A stretch of 64,000 nt of DNA, from assembly GCF_021044825.1 (NCBI RefSeq), contig NZ_JAJNOC010000002.1:496001-560000 (forward strand). The letters run 5' to 3'. The stretch's first letter is position 1, and each line of letters begins with the position of its first letter. The DNA is from Massilia phyllostachyos (lineage in GTDB: Bacteria; Pseudomonadota; Gammaproteobacteria; Burkholderiales; Burkholderiaceae_D). Under the pieces are notes generated by a model. That model ran no database searches. It was not told the origin of the DNA and was given only the letters and a program-made list of their open reading frames with translations. The position numbers and the translations under genes were made by a program. This document shows positions 49,433 to 61,829 of this stretch, piece after piece.

Positions 49433-51850
49433 TCAGAACAGGGGGCTGGACTGCGGCGGCGTGGGTGTCGGCGTCGGCGCCGCTGGGGGCGGAGGGGGAA
49501 CCGGCGCCGGGATGGCTTCTCCGGTCAGCGGGTCGATCTCCGGCGCCGGATTGGTCGGCGCCGGGTCGATGTCGATGAAGCGCAGTTCCGGCCGCTCGAC
49601 GTTTTCCTCGAACACCCAGTCGTCGTTCTCGCGCACCACGCCGTCCGGCTCGATCGACGTCTCCTGGACCGGCACCTTGGCCAGCGCCACGCGCATGTAG
49701 TCGATCCAGATCGGCAGCGCCAGGGTGGCGCCGAATTCGCGGCCGCCCAGCGAGCGCGGTTCGTCGTAGCCCATCCAGGCCACCGCCACCACCTTGCCGC
49801 CGTAGCCGGCAAACCAGCCGTCGATGGCGTCGCTGGTGGTGCCGGTCTTGCCCGCGATGTCGGTTCGGCCGAGCTGCTTGACCGAGGCCGCGCCGGTGCC
49901 GTAGCGGGTGACGTCGCGCAGCATGCTGTCGGCGACCCAGGCGGTGCGCGGGTCGAGCACGCGGTCGGCGTCCTGGCGCGGGGCGGGCGGCTTGTTGTCC
50001 ACCAGCACTGTGCCGTTGCCGTCGACGATGCGGGCGATCAGGTAGGGCTTGACGCGGTAGCCGCCGTTGGCGAACACCGCGTAGGCGCCGGCCATCTGCA
50101 GCGGGGTGACGGCGCCGGTGCCGAGCGCCAGGGTCAGGTTCTTCGGATGGCGCGCCAGGTCGTAGCCGAAGCGGCCCAGGTAGTCATGGGTGTAGTCCAC
50201 GCCCAGCGCGCGGATCAGGCGTACGGTGGTAACGTTCTTCGAATGCGCCAGCGAGTAGCGCATCGTGATCGGGCCGTCGAAGACGCCGTCGTCGTTCTGC
50301 GGCGACCAGGTCTCGCCGGCGTTCTCGCCCGGCATGTCGAGCGCTTCGTCGAGGATCAGGGTGCCCGGCGAATAGCCCTTGTCGAGGCCCGCGGCGTACA
50401 CGAAGGGCTTGATCGCGGAACCCGGCTGGCGCCAGGCTTGCGTGACGTGGTTGAACTTCTGCAGGTTGTAGTCGAAGCCGCCGACCAGGGCGTGATAGGC
50501 GCCGGTCTCGGCGTCCAGGGCGACGAAGGCGGCGGCCACCTGCGGCACCTGGGTCAGCGACCAGGTCTTGCCGTCTTTCCCGCGCTGGGCGATGCGGACC
50601 ACGGCGCCCGGCGCGATGCGCACGCCGTCCTTGGCGTTGGCCGCCAGGCCGCGCGCCGCGAACTTCAGGCCGGCGCCGTCGATGGCGATTTCGTCGCCGC
50701 TCAGGGTTTCCACCGTCACGCGCTGGGGCGAGGCGGTGAGCACCACCGCCGGGATCAAGCCGTCGCTGTTGGGGCGCTTCTGCAGCGCCTCGACGATCGC
50801 TTCCTCGCGCTCCGCCGCATCCTGCGGCAGATCGATGCGCGCTTCCGGGCCGCGGTAGCCGTGGCGCTGGTCATAATCCATCACGTTGCGGCGCACCGAT
50901 TCGTAGGCCGCATCCTGCTCGGCCTTCAGGATGGTGGTGGTGACCACGATGCCGCGTTCGTAGGCCTCTTCGCCGAACTGGTTGAAGACGGCCTGGCGCG
51001 CGAGTTCGGCGACGTAGTCGGCCTTGGTCTCGAAAGTCTGGCCGCCGCGCCGGATGCGCAGCGGTTCGCGCAGCGCCTGCTGGTACTCGGCGTCGCTGAT
51101 CTGGCCCAGGTCGTGCAGTCGTCCCAGCACCGCGTGCTGGCGCTGCTGCGCGCGTTTCGGGTTGGCGACCGGGTTGTGGCGCGATGGGTTCTGCGGCAGG
51201 CCGGCCAGCATCGCGGTCTCGGCCCAGGTAAGTTCGTCCATCGACTTGCCGAAATAGCTGCGCGCCGCGCTCGAGAAGCCGTAGGAGCGGTTACCGAGGA
51301 AGATCTGGTTCATGTACAGCTCGAGGATCTGGTCCTTGGTCAGCGCATCCTCGATGCGGTAAGCCAGGGCGATCTCGGTGAACTTGCGCGACAGGACCTT
51401 CTCTTTCGTGAGGAAGAAGTTGCGCGCCACCTGCATCGTGATGGTCGAGGCGCCGCCGGCGCCGAAGCCTTCGCGCAGGTTGGCCACCACCGCGCGCGCG
51501 GCGCCGCGCCAGTCGATGCCGTGGTGTTCGTAGAAGTGGGCGTCCTCGATCGCGAGCAGGGCCTGCTTCATGCGGTTCGGGATCTTCGCAATCGGCACGA
51601 AATCGCGCCGCTCGACGCCGAATTCGCCGATCAGGTGATTGTCCGCCGTGTAGACGCGCAGCGGGATCTTGGGCCGGTAGTCGAGCACCGCGTCGATCTT
51701 CGGCACGTTCGGCAGGATCGTGCTCATCACGTAGATGGCGGCGCCGGCGGCGAACAGGATGGCGGCTGCGAGCAGCAGGAAGATGATGGTGCGGATGCGG
51801 CGCCAGGCGGAGGGCCGCGCGGCTTGCTGCGGAGTTGTCTTCTTGGTCAC
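49433..51850 (-). CDS. mrcA: penicillin-binding protein 1A
   Basis: 805 residues, one N-terminal membrane anchor (about 15-45). The glycosyltransferase domain has EDAHFYEHHGIDW and GGASTITMQVARNF (near 130). The transpeptidase domain has the SxxK active site in QPGSAIKPFVY, the SKN triad in AHSKNVTTVRL and KTGTTSDAIDGWFAGY (near 680). A Pro-rich C-terminal tail (PAPVPPPPPAAPTPTPTPP) of about 30 residues is unusual but seen in some PBP1A. It builds and cross-links peptidoglycan. Divergent from the OPT transporter. Confidence 0.94.
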   Translation of the reverse strand: MTKKTTPQQAARPSAWRRIRTIIFLLLAAAILFAAGAAIYVMSTILPNVPKIDAVLDYRPKIPLRVYTADNHLIGEFGVERRDFVPIAKIPNRMKQALLAIEDAHFYEHHGIDWRGAARAVVANLREGFGAGGASTITMQVARNFFLTKEKVLSRKFTEIALAYRIEDALTKDQILELYMNQIFLGNRSYGFSSAARSYFGKSMDELTWAETAMLAGLPQNPSRHNPVANPKRAQQRQHAVLGRLHDLGQISDAEYQQALREPLRIRRGGQTFETKADYVAELARQAVFNQFGEEAYERGIVVTTTILKAEQDAAYESVRRNVMDYDQRHGYRGPEARIDLPQDAAEREEAIVEALQKRPNSDGLIPAVVLTASPQRVTVETLSGDEIAIDGAGLKFAARGLAANAKDGVRIAPGAVVRIAQRGKDGKTWSLTQVPQVAAAFVALDAETGAYHALVGGFDYNLQKFNHVTQAWRQPGSAIKPFVYAAGLDKGYSPGTLILDEALDMPGENAGETWSPQNDDGVFDGPITMRYSLAHSKNVTTVRLIRALGVDYTHDYLGRFGYDLARHPKNLTLALGTGAVTPLQMAGAYAVFANGGYRVKPYLIARIVDGNGTVLVDNKPPAPRQDADRVLDPRTAWVADSMLRDVTRYGTGAASVKQLGRTDIAGKTGTTSDAIDGWFAGYGGKVVAVAWMGYDEPRSLGGREFGATLALPIWIDYMRVALAKVPVQETSIEPDGVVRENDDWVFEENVERPELRFIDIDPAPTNPAPEIDPLTGEAIPAPVPPPPPAAPTPTPTPPQSSPLF

Positions 51851-51978
51851 TGTATTGCTCTTTCACTGCGTTGAACCAGCGGGGCATTGTACCCTCGGCC
51901 TTGTCGTTTTAGCGCTTTCATTCCATTTCGGCATGTGCCATAGTCACGCATTGCGTTTTACCCGAGTAGGAACCCTGC

Positions 51979-54234
<2,256 letters not shown>

Positions 54235-54235
54235 G

Positions 54236-54267
54236 AAAAATGGCCCGGAAATCCGGGCCATTTTTTT
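54236..54267. terminator. bidirectional rho-independent terminator
   Basis: The A-tract AAAAA leads into TGGCCCGGA / TCCGGGCCA (54241-54249 and 54252-54260) with a T-tract; both strands therefore read a GC stem followed by T's. It serves the OPT gene (plus) and the epimerase gene (minus). Confidence 0.9.
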
Positions 54268-54279
54268 ACGCGGAAGATT

Positions 54280-55191
54280 TCAGACGAAGGCCAGGTCGTG
54301 GTGGCGGATGGTATCGTCCAGCCACTCCTCGGTATGGCTGAAGCGGTAGCCGAGCGATTGCGCGCGGGTGGTGTCGAGCACCAGCGGCCGGGCGGCGTCG
54401 AAGGGGGCGTTACCCGCGTGCGCCACCTTGACCGCGTGCGCCGGCTCGTCCAGCACGCGGGCGGCGCGGGCGTGCAGGTCGAAGGCCGACAGCGGTTCCT
54501 CGGCCGCCGCGTTGATCGGCCCCGTAAACTCCTGGGCGCCGGCCCAGGCCAGGAAGTCGGCGGCGCCGGCGGCGTCCATGAAGGAAACCTTGGCCGCCGC
54601 ATCCGCGTAGCGCAGCACGCCGCGCTGGCGCACCAGGTCGACATAGTGGGCCAGGCGGCCGGTGAAATCCTCGGGGCCGCCCAGCACGTGGGCCAGGCGC
54701 ACGGTGACGAGCGGCAGGCTGCCGTCGCGCACCAGGTAGGCCTCGGCCTGCACCTTGCCGGACACATAGCTTTCGATCGCGCGCTTCGGGTCGTGCCAGG
54801 GGTAGGCGGTATCGATGCGCTGCGCCTGCACCGCGAGATCGGATTCGCGCAGGGGCCGGCCTATGGCCTCGAGGCCGCGGTAGGCGTCGATGGTCGAAGT
54901 CATCACGTAGCGCCCCACCTTGCCGGCGAAGACGCGGGTCGAGATCGCGGCGTCGAGCGGCGAGTAGCACATCTGGTCATGGATGACGTCGAATGCTGCA
55001 TCGCGGAAGGCGTTGCGCATCGCGTGTTCGTTGCGGCGGTCGACGCGCACGCGTTCGATGCGTGCGCCGAACGGGTCCGGCGCATAGCCGCGCGTGGCGA
55101 TGGTCACACGGTGTCCTGCGCGCAGCAGGCGCTGGACCAGGAGTTTGCCGAAGAAGCGCGTGCCGCCGATCACCAATATATGCTTGGCCAT
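54280..55191 (-). CDS. NAD-dependent epimerase/dehydratase family protein
   Basis: 303 residues, short-chain dehydrogenase-like Rossmann fold. GGTRFFGKLLVQRLL near residue 10 is the nucleotide loop; DVIHDQMCYSP and the AIESYVSGK stretch resemble the family's catalytic Tyr-containing segment with shifts. Sugar-nucleotide or flavonoid-like reductases are possible; substrate unknown. Divergent from the LysR gene, so the regulator may control it. Confidence 0.85.
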   Translation of the reverse strand: MAKHILVIGGTRFFGKLLVQRLLRAGHRVTIATRGYAPDPFGARIERVRVDRRNEHAMRNAFRDAAFDVIHDQMCYSPLDAAISTRVFAGKVGRYVMTSTIDAYRGLEAIGRPLRESDLAVQAQRIDTAYPWHDPKRAIESYVSGKVQAEAYLVRDGSLPLVTVRLAHVLGGPEDFTGRLAHYVDLVRQRGVLRYADAAAKVSFMDAAGAADFLAWAGAQEFTGPINAAAEEPLSAFDLHARAARVLDEPAHAVKVAHAGNAPFDAARPLVLDTTRAQSLGYRFSHTEEWLDDTIRHHDLAFV

Positions 55192-55295
55192 GATTTTCCT
55201 TGTAGGATCGAGTATATTTTCTGCAAAGCAGCAAAATCCATCAACCGAGAAAAAGTGCTGGCGTTGAATAAGAAAAACTTACGCATGGAGGCAGG

Positions 55296-56192
55296 ATGAA
55301 ACCGCTGCGCAGCCTGTCCGGCCTGATCGACTTCGAATGCGCCGCCCGCTGGGGCAGCTTCAAGCTGGCCGCCCAGGAGCTGCACAAGACCCCTGCCGCG
55401 GTCAGCCTGCAGGTCAAGCAGCTCGAGGAAAATGTCGGCTTCGCGCTGTTCGTGCGCCATCCGCGCCACATCGCGCTGACCGAAAAAGGCCAGGAGCTGG
55501 CGATCGTCACCGCGCGCATGCTGGGTGACCTGCGCGCCAAGGTGGCGGCGCTGCAGGTGGGGGACGAGGAGGCCGTGCTGCGCATCTCGACCACGCATTC
55601 CTTCGCCATCAAGTGGCTGGTGCCGCGCATGCACCGTTTCAACAAGCTGTATCCGGAACTTGACATCCGCATCGATTCGAACGATGCGCCGGTCGACCTG
55701 CATGCCGACAGCACCGACGTCGCGGTGCGCTACGGACCCGTGCGCGACGGCGACCCGGCGGTGCTGTTCCATGAACGGCTGGTGCCGGTCTACAGTCCGG
55801 AGCTGCTGGCGCCCGGACAGGAAGACCTGCAGCTGGCCGACCTGCCGCGCCACAAGCTGCTGATCGAGCAGTCGCCCGAGCGCTGGCTGCAGCTGCTCAA
55901 CGAGAACCGGGCATTGAAGGGCAAGTACGATTTCTCGCGCGGCTACAGCCACTGGGGCGTGCTGGTGCAGGCGGCGGTGGCGGGGCAGGGCGTGGCCCTG
56001 GTGCCCTACGGGATCGCCTGCCAGGACATCGCTTCCGGCGCGCTGCGCCAGATTCGCTGCCGCAGCGCGCCCTTCGACTACGGCTACAGGTTCCTGGCCA
56101 ACCCGCACAAGGAGCAGATGCGCAAGGTGCGGCGCTTTCGGGAGTGGATGGTGGCGGAGATGGACGCGATGCACGCGTCACTGGACGGTTAA
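55296..56192 (+). CDS. LysR-family transcriptional regulator (GcvA-like)
   Basis: 298 residues. Winged helix-turn-helix at about 6-65 (SFKLAAQELHKTPAAVSLQVKQLEENVGFALFVRHPR), followed by an effector-binding domain. It is divergent from the epimerase gene (105 bases apart), the usual arrangement of a LysR regulator and its target. The inducer cannot be inferred. Confidence 0.88.
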   Translation: MKPLRSLSGLIDFECAARWGSFKLAAQELHKTPAAVSLQVKQLEENVGFALFVRHPRHIALTEKGQELAIVTARMLGDLRAKVAALQVGDEEAVLRISTTHSFAIKWLVPRMHRFNKLYPELDIRIDSNDAPVDLHADSTDVAVRYGPVRDGDPAVLFHERLVPVYSPELLAPGQEDLQLADLPRHKLLIEQSPERWLQLLNENRALKGKYDFSRGYSHWGVLVQAAVAGQGVALVPYGIACQDIASGALRQIRCRSAPFDYGYRFLANPHKEQMRKVRRFREWMVAEMDAMHASLDG

Positions 56193-56225
56193 AAAAAAAC
56201 GGCAGCCTCGAAGGCTGCCGATTTT
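56191..56225. terminator. bidirectional terminator
   Basis: An A-tract (56191-56199) and a stem CGGCAGCCT / AGGCTGCCG (56200-56208, 56212-56220) with ATTTTA; the minus strand reads the stem followed by nine T's. It ends both the LysR and the peptide-transporter genes. Confidence 0.88.
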
Positions 56226-56243
56226 ACTTCCAGTTTGCTGCGC

Positions 56244-57746
56244 TTACTTCACGCCGTGCATCAGTTTCTGGATGAGCGGTGCGAGCAGGAACAGCAGCAC
56301 GCCGCCGCCGAGCAGGATCCAGAAGCCGAAGGTATAGCCTTCCAGCGCCGAGGACACCGACATCCCGGTCTCGCCCGACACGTGCGAGGCGAAGATGCCC
56401 GACAGGTTGTTGCCGATGCCGGTCGACAGGAACCAGCCGCCCATGCCGAGGCCGACGAGGCGGGTCGGGGCCAGCTTGGTGACCATCGACAGGCCGATCG
56501 GCGACAGGCACAGCTCACCGATCGACTGCACCACGTAGACCGCGAACAGGGTCCAGAACGGGATCTTGCCCTGGTCGTCGATCAGCTGGGTCAGCGCGTA
56601 CATCAAGAGGCCGAAGGCCAGGCCGTTGAAGATGATGCCGAGGCCGAACTTGCGCGGGATCGACGGGTTGACGTTGCGCTTGCCCATCGCGACCCAGATC
56701 GCGGCGATGATCGGCGCGAACACGATGATCGCGATCGAGTTCACCGACTGGAACCAGGCCACCGGGAAGGTCCAGTCGCCGAAGCCGCGGTTCACGATCT
56801 GGTCGGCCAGGAAGGTGAAGGAGCTGCCGGCCTGCTCGAAGAAGCACCAGAACAGGATGTTGAAGATGAAGATGATCATCATGGCGATGGTCTTGTCGCG
56901 CGAGACTTTACCCTCGCGGACGCCTTCGACGATCAGCATCAGGGCCAGCGCGATGAACAGCACCGACAGCACGATCTGCAGGTTGGCGGCGCCGGCCTGC
57001 AGCAGCAGGTAGACGCCCGGGATCACGATCAGCGAGCCGATCACGACCCCGATCAGGCGCTTCGGATTGGCCAGTTCGCCGACCGGGGCGCCGATGCCCT
57101 TCAGTTGCTTGCGGCCGAAGTAGAACCAGACCAGCGAGATCAGCATGCCGATGCCGGAGGCGAAGAACACGATCTTGTAGGCCGGGGTGTCGCCGGTGTT
57201 GAACACGTTCTGCGCCAGCTGCTGGGTCAGGATCGGCGAGATGAAGGCGCCGGCGTTGATGCCCATGTAGAAGATGGTGAAGCCCGAATCGCGGCGGGTG
57301 TCGTTCAGCGTGTAGAGCTGGCCGACCATGGCCGAGATGTTCGGCTTGAACATGCCGTTGCCGACGATGATGGTGGCGAGGCCGAGCTTGAACAGGTCGT
57401 GGTTCGGCAAGGTGATCATGAACAGGCCGGCCGCCATGAACACGGCGCCGACCAGGATCGAACGCTGGTAGCCGATGACGCGGTCGGCGATGTAGCCGCC
57501 GAAGACGGCGCCGGCGTACACCAGCGCGAGGTAGGAACCGTAGGTGAGGTTGGCGTCCTGCTGGCCGACCGCGCTGCCCTCGTAGAACTGGGCGACGATA
57601 TAGAGCACCAGGGCCCAACGAATGCCGTAGAACGCGAAGCGCTCCCAGAATTCGGTCATGAACAGCATCCACAATGGAGCGGGGTGCCCCATGATCTGCT
57701 TGAATTCCGGGATTGGTCCCTTGGCTGAAGTAGCTGCACCGCTCAT
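56244..57746 (-). CDS. proton-dependent oligopeptide transporter (POT/PTR family)
   Basis: 500 residues with about 12-14 membrane helices. MTEFWERFAFYGIRWALVLYI near residue 30 is the ExxER proton-coupling motif, and GNGMFKPNISAMVGQLY near 130 and FYMGINAGAFISP near 160 are POT signatures. It imports di- and tripeptides (DtpA-type). ATG 57746 has GGAGGG six bases upstream; the open frame upstream lacks a site. Confidence 0.92.
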   Translation of the reverse strand: MSGAATSAKGPIPEFKQIMGHPAPLWMLFMTEFWERFAFYGIRWALVLYIVAQFYEGSAVGQQDANLTYGSYLALVYAGAVFGGYIADRVIGYQRSILVGAVFMAAGLFMITLPNHDLFKLGLATIIVGNGMFKPNISAMVGQLYTLNDTRRDSGFTIFYMGINAGAFISPILTQQLAQNVFNTGDTPAYKIVFFASGIGMLISLVWFYFGRKQLKGIGAPVGELANPKRLIGVVIGSLIVIPGVYLLLQAGAANLQIVLSVLFIALALMLIVEGVREGKVSRDKTIAMMIIFIFNILFWCFFEQAGSSFTFLADQIVNRGFGDWTFPVAWFQSVNSIAIIVFAPIIAAIWVAMGKRNVNPSIPRKFGLGIIFNGLAFGLLMYALTQLIDDQGKIPFWTLFAVYVVQSIGELCLSPIGLSMVTKLAPTRLVGLGMGGWFLSTGIGNNLSGIFASHVSGETGMSVSSALEGYTFGFWILLGGGVLLFLLAPLIQKLMHGVK

Positions 57747-58013
57747 GCGGTTCCCTCCAAAATGAATAATCGAGTTACGTATAAATCGATGGTTTTTATG
57801 AGGAATTTTCGTATGCACGGAAATTCCAGTTGGCACGCATTTTAGTGTAAATCGGTCATCGCAAGCGAACTTTTTCTGGATGTGGTATTGACGCTCGCGC
57901 ACGGTGCGATATGCCTCATGGTCATGCTCCGTATCGGGGCGCAAATCCCTGCGCTTTGGCGTATATTGAGAGCAGGCCAGACCGTATCAGCCTTAGAAAG
58001 GGAAAACAAAACC

Positions 58014-59384
58014 ATGACCCATGAAGTAATCGACGTGCTCATTTCTCCGGAAGGCCGCCTCGAAGTCCTGTCGAAAGCCGAAGTCACCAAGCTGCTCGAC
58101 ACCAGCCGCAGCGGTTTGTACGACGTGTTCCGCAAATGCGCGCTCGCCGTGCTCAATTCGGGCAGCTCGGTCGACGACGGCAAGGAACTGCTGGAACGCT
58201 ACCGCGATTTCGACATCAACATCCTGCAGCGCGAACGCGGCATCAAGCTCGACATCCGCAGCGCGCCGGCCAACGCCTTCGTCGATGGCAAGATGATCCG
58301 CGGCATCCACGAGCACCTGTTCTCGGTGCTGCGCGATATCGTCTACGTGCATTTCGAAGTAACAAGCAATCCGAAATTCGATCTCGAGCGTCCCGAAGGC
58401 ATCACGGACGCCGTGTTCCATATCCTGCGCAACGCCAACGTGCTGCAGCCGCAGCGTAATCCCAATCTAGTGGTGTGCTGGGGCGGGCACTCGATCAGCC
58501 GCGTCGAATACAACTACACCAAAGAGGTCGGCTACGCGCTCGGCCTGCGCGAGCTCGATATCTGCACCGGCTGCGGGCCGGGGGCCATGAAGGGCCCGAT
58601 GAAGGGCGCGGCGATCGGCCACTCCAAGCAGCGCATCCACGGCGGGCGCTATCTCGGCATTTCCGAGCCGGGCATCATCGCGGCGGAATCGCCGAATCCG
58701 ATCGTGAACGACCTGGTGATCATGCCGGACATCGAGAAGCGCCTGGAAGCGTTCGTGCGCACCGGCCACGGCATCATCGTGTTCCCGGGCGGCGCCGGCA
58801 CCGCCGAAGAGATCCTGTACATCCTTGGGATCCTGCTGCATCCGGACAATGCGGAGATGCCGTTCCCGCTGATCTTTACCGGTCCGGCGACGGCGCGGGC
58901 GTATTTCGACCAGATCGACGCGTTTCTCGGCCTGACCCTGGGGCCGGCGGCGCAGAAGCGCTACAAGATCATCATCGACGATCCGGACGCCGTGGCGCGC
59001 GAAATGCACGCCGGGATCAAGGCGGTGCGCGAATTCCGCAAGGCGCACAGCGATGCGTATTACTTTAACTGGCGTTTGAAGATCGATCCGGAATTCCAGA
59101 AGCCGTTCAGGCCGACGCATGAGAACGTGAATAACCTGAAGCTGCACCGGAACCAGGAATCGCATATCCTGGCGGCGAACCTGCGGCGGGCTTTCTCGGC
59201 CATCGTGGCGGGGAATGTGAAGGAGGAGGGGATCCGGGCGATCGAGCAGCACGGCAAGTATGTGATCCATGGCGAGAGCGCGATCATGGGGCCGATGGAT
59301 GCGTTGCTGGCGTCTTTTGTGGAGCAGAGTCGCATGAAACTGCCGGGGAAAGCCTATACCCCTTGTTATACCGTGGTGCAGTAG
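58014..59384 (+). CDS. ppnN: nucleotide 5'-monophosphate nucleosidase PpnN (YgdH)
   Basis: 456 residues, matching E. coli PpnN in length. Central Rossmann LOG-like domain with TGCGPGAMKGPMKGA (near 190) and VFPGGAGTAEEILYILG (near 260), the PGGxGTxxE phosphate-binding motif. An N-terminal regulatory region and a C-terminal helix match. It cleaves purine monophosphates and is stimulated by ppGpp in E. coli. ATG 58014 has AAAGGGAAAA upstream. Confidence 0.93.
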   Translation: MTHEVIDVLISPEGRLEVLSKAEVTKLLDTSRSGLYDVFRKCALAVLNSGSSVDDGKELLERYRDFDINILQRERGIKLDIRSAPANAFVDGKMIRGIHEHLFSVLRDIVYVHFEVTSNPKFDLERPEGITDAVFHILRNANVLQPQRNPNLVVCWGGHSISRVEYNYTKEVGYALGLRELDICTGCGPGAMKGPMKGAAIGHSKQRIHGGRYLGISEPGIIAAESPNPIVNDLVIMPDIEKRLEAFVRTGHGIIVFPGGAGTAEEILYILGILLHPDNAEMPFPLIFTGPATARAYFDQIDAFLGLTLGPAAQKRYKIIIDDPDAVAREMHAGIKAVREFRKAHSDAYYFNWRLKIDPEFQKPFRPTHENVNNLKLHRNQESHILAANLRRAFSAIVAGNVKEEGIRAIEQHGKYVIHGESAIMGPMDALLASFVEQSRMKLPGKAYTPCYTVVQ

Positions 59385-59420
59385 TCTGTTTGACCACAGA
59401 CTTTGCCTTGACCGCTAGCC

Positions 59421-59540
59421 TCAAGACCGTCATTCCCGCGAAGGCGGGAATCCAAGTTCGTTCCGTAGTCGGTGTACTCACACGTAGTGGTGCGCACACA
59501 AAATTGGATCCCGGCCTTCGCCGGGATGACGGTCTTGAGT
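59421..59540. repeat. paired inverted repeat with GTCATTCCCGCG core
   Basis: Left arm 59421-59456 reads CTCAAGACCGTCATTCCCG then GCGAAGGCGGGAATCCAA; right arm 59505-59540 is its near-exact inverse with the bottom of the stem changed to CCCGG/CCGGG. The two halves form a long stem of about 36 bp. The GTCATTCCCGCGAAGGCGGG core is a widespread short palindromic repeat in proteobacteria. It lies downstream of ppnN. Confidence 0.8.
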
Positions 59541-59584
59541 GTACGGGTCAGAAGGGGCGGTAGGGGTATGCGATCGTCAATAAC

Positions 59585-59610
59585 AAAAAAGCGGCCGAGG
59601 CCGCTTTTTT
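59585..59610. terminator. bidirectional rho-independent terminator
   Basis: AAAAAAGCGGC and GCCGCTTTTTT (59585-59595, 59600-59610) with a CGAG loop, perfectly symmetric. It sits between the convergent ppnN and lysS genes. Confidence 0.9.
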
Positions 59611-59613
59611 CAC

Positions 59614-61149
59614 TTAGTCTTCCTTGCGCAAGTGCGGGAACAGCAGCACGTCGCGAATATTCGGCGAATCCGTAATCAGCATCATCAAGCGATCGATACC
59701 GATCCCGCAGCCACCCGCCGGCGGCATGCCGTATTCCAGTGCGCGGATGTAGTCGGCGTCGAAGTACATGGCTTCGTCGTCGCCGGCTTCCTTGGCCGCC
59801 ACCTGGGACAGGAAGCGCGCCGCCTGGTCTTCGGGATCGTTCAGCTCCGAGAAACCGTTGGCGATTTCACGGCCGACCATGAACAGTTCGAAGCGCTCGG
59901 TGATGCCGTCAACGGCGTCGGATGCGCGCGCCAGCGGCGAGACTTCGACAGGATAGTCGATGATGAAGGTCGGTTCCCACAGCAGCGCTTCGGCGGTCTC
60001 TTCGAACAGCGTCAGCTGCAGCGCGCCCAGGCCGGCGGTGGCGAAAGGCTTCACGCCGAACTTCTTCAGTTCTTCCTTGATGAAGTCAGCGCTGTTCAGC
60101 TGCTCCGGCGTGTAGCCCGGCGCGTACTTGTCGATCGCTTCGACGATGGTCAGGCGCTGGAACGGCTTCGACAGGTCGAGCTCGCGGCCGCCGTAGGTGA
60201 GCACGGCGCTGCCGTTCGAGTCGATCGCGGCCTGGCGGATCACCTGTTCGGTGAAGTCCATGATCCACTTGTAGTCGGTGTAGGCCGCATAGAATTCCAT
60301 CATCGTGAATTCCGGGTTGTGACGGACCGACACGCCCTCGTTGCGGAAGTTGCGGTTGATCTCGAACACGCGGTCGAAGCCGCCGACCACCAGGCGCTTC
60401 AGGTACAGTTCCGGCGCGATGCGCAGGTACATTTCCATATCGAGCGCGTTGTGGTGGGTGACGAAAGGCTTGGCCGCGGCGCCGCCCGGGATCGGGTGCA
60501 GCATCGGGGTCTCGACTTCCATGAAGCCGTTCTTTTCCATGAAGCGGCGCATCGACGACATGGCGGCAGTGCGCGCCTTGAAGGTGCGGCGCGTCTCTTC
60601 GTTCATGATCAGGTCGACGTAGCGCTGGCGGTACTTGGTCTCCTGGTCGGCCAGGCCGTGGAACTTGTCCGGCAGCGGGCGCAGGGCCTTCGAAATCAGG
60701 CGCAGCTTGGTCACCTTCACCGTCAGCTCCTCGACCTTGGTCTTGAACAGCACACCTTCGATGCCGAGGATGTCGCCCAGGTCATAGGAGCGCAGCGCTT
60801 CCATGGCTTCCTCGCCCGCGCTGTCGAGCGTGACGTAGATCTGGATGCGGCCCGAGGCCGACGGACCCGAGCTGTCCTGCAGGGTCGCGAAAGCCGCCTT
60901 CTTGCCGGCTTCGCGGCGCAGCATCATGCGGCCGGCCATGACAACGGCCACCGGCTCGGCTTCCAGCTCTTCGCGGGTCTTGCCGCCGTAGGTCTCGACC
61001 AGGTCGGCCGCCTTGTCCTGCGGGACGAAGTCGTTCGGGAAGGGATTTCCCTGCTGGCGCAATGCGGTCAGCTTGGCGCGGCGCTCGGCCATGATCTTGT
61101 TTTCGTCGAGCGCCACGACGGGCGACTGGTCTTGGTTTTCCGTAGTCAT
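59614..61149 (-). CDS. lysS: lysyl-tRNA synthetase, class II
   Basis: 511 residues. An N-terminal OB-fold anticodon-binding domain (about 60-160, [15 protein letters not shown]) precedes the class II core: motif 1 PGGAAAKPF region, motif 2 [20 protein letters not shown], motif 3 [12 protein letters not shown]. It charges tRNA-Lys. ATG 61149 is the only good start though the ribosome site is weak. It lies 26 bases downstream of the HAD gene, which follows prfB directly. Confidence 0.96.
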   Translation of the reverse strand: MTTENQDQSPVVALDENKIMAERRAKLTALRQQGNPFPNDFVPQDKAADLVETYGGKTREELEAEPVAVVMAGRMMLRREAGKKAAFATLQDSSGPSASGRIQIYVTLDSAGEEAMEALRSYDLGDILGIEGVLFKTKVEELTVKVTKLRLISKALRPLPDKFHGLADQETKYRQRYVDLIMNEETRRTFKARTAAMSSMRRFMEKNGFMEVETPMLHPIPGGAAAKPFVTHHNALDMEMYLRIAPELYLKRLVVGGFDRVFEINRNFRNEGVSVRHNPEFTMMEFYAAYTDYKWIMDFTEQVIRQAAIDSNGSAVLTYGGRELDLSKPFQRLTIVEAIDKYAPGYTPEQLNSADFIKEELKKFGVKPFATAGLGALQLTLFEETAEALLWEPTFIIDYPVEVSPLARASDAVDGITERFELFMVGREIANGFSELNDPEDQAARFLSQVAAKEAGDDEAMYFDADYIRALEYGMPPAGGCGIGIDRLMMLITDSPNIRDVLLFPHLRKED

Positions 61150-61175
61150 GATGGGATAGACAGTTCTTGTTAAAG

Positions 61176-61829
61176 TCAGGCGAACAGCAGTTCGGCCTTC
61201 AGTTCGGTAAAGTCGCGCACGATGGCGATGACGTTGTCGAATGCGGTGAACGCCTCGGCCGGCAGGGTGGTTGTCAGGACGATGCAGCGCATGCCGGCGC
61301 GGCGCGCGGCTTCGACGCCCAGCGGGGCGTCCTCGAACACGATGCAATTCTCGGGCGCGGCGCCGCAGCGCGCGGCCGCTTCCAGGAACACGTCCGGATG
61401 CGGTTTCCCGCGCGCGACGTCGGCGGCGCCGACGATGGCGTCGAAATGCTGACGCAGGTCGAGGCCGTCGAGCGTAAATTCCACATTGGCGGGCGGTGCG
61501 GCCGTACCGACGGCCAGCTTGACGCCATGCGCCTTTGCTTGCGCGATCAACGCATCGAAGCCGGCAAGGGCCTTCAGGTGCGGCGCATACAGCTCGCGGT
61601 ACACCGATTCCTTCTCCTGGTTCAGCAGGCCGACTTCCTCGTCAGTCAGCTGTTCGCCGAGGTAGGTGCGGATGATCTCGCCCCCCTGGCGGCCCGCCGT
61701 CGCGCGGAAGAACGCATCCGCGTCGATGGTCTGGCCACGGCGTTCGAAGAAGGTGATCCACGATTGCGTGTGGAAGGCCATGTTGTCGACGATGGTGCCG
61801 TCCATGTCGAAGAGGAAGGCGTTCGCCAT
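61176..61829 (-). CDS. HAD-superfamily phosphatase, beta-phosphoglucomutase-like
   Basis: 217 residues. FDMDGT with nucleophile Asp8 and Asp10, the four-helix cap (about 18-85), [13 protein letters not shown] (motif II Thr), GKPHPD (motif III Lys) and [16 protein letters not shown] (motif IV). Typical of phosphosugar phosphatases or phosphoglycolate-like enzymes. It starts 1 base after the prfB stop, so the two are tightly coupled; the substrate is unknown. Confidence 0.86.
   Translation of the reverse strand: MANAFLFDMDGTIVDNMAFHTQSWITFFERRGQTIDADAFFRATAGRQGGEIIRTYLGEQLTDEEVGLLNQEKESVYRELYAPHLKALAGFDALIAQAKAHGVKLAVGTAAPPANVEFTLDGLDLRQHFDAIVGAADVARGKPHPDVFLEAAARCGAAPENCIVFEDAPLGVEAARRAGMRCIVLTTTLPAEAFTAFDNVIAIVRDFTELKAELLFA

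Noticed and set aside
57831..57845. Near sigma-54 promoter TGGCACG-N4-TTAG upstream of ppnN
   Set aside because: The -24 half is perfect but the essential GC of the -12 half is AG, so it is unlikely to be used.
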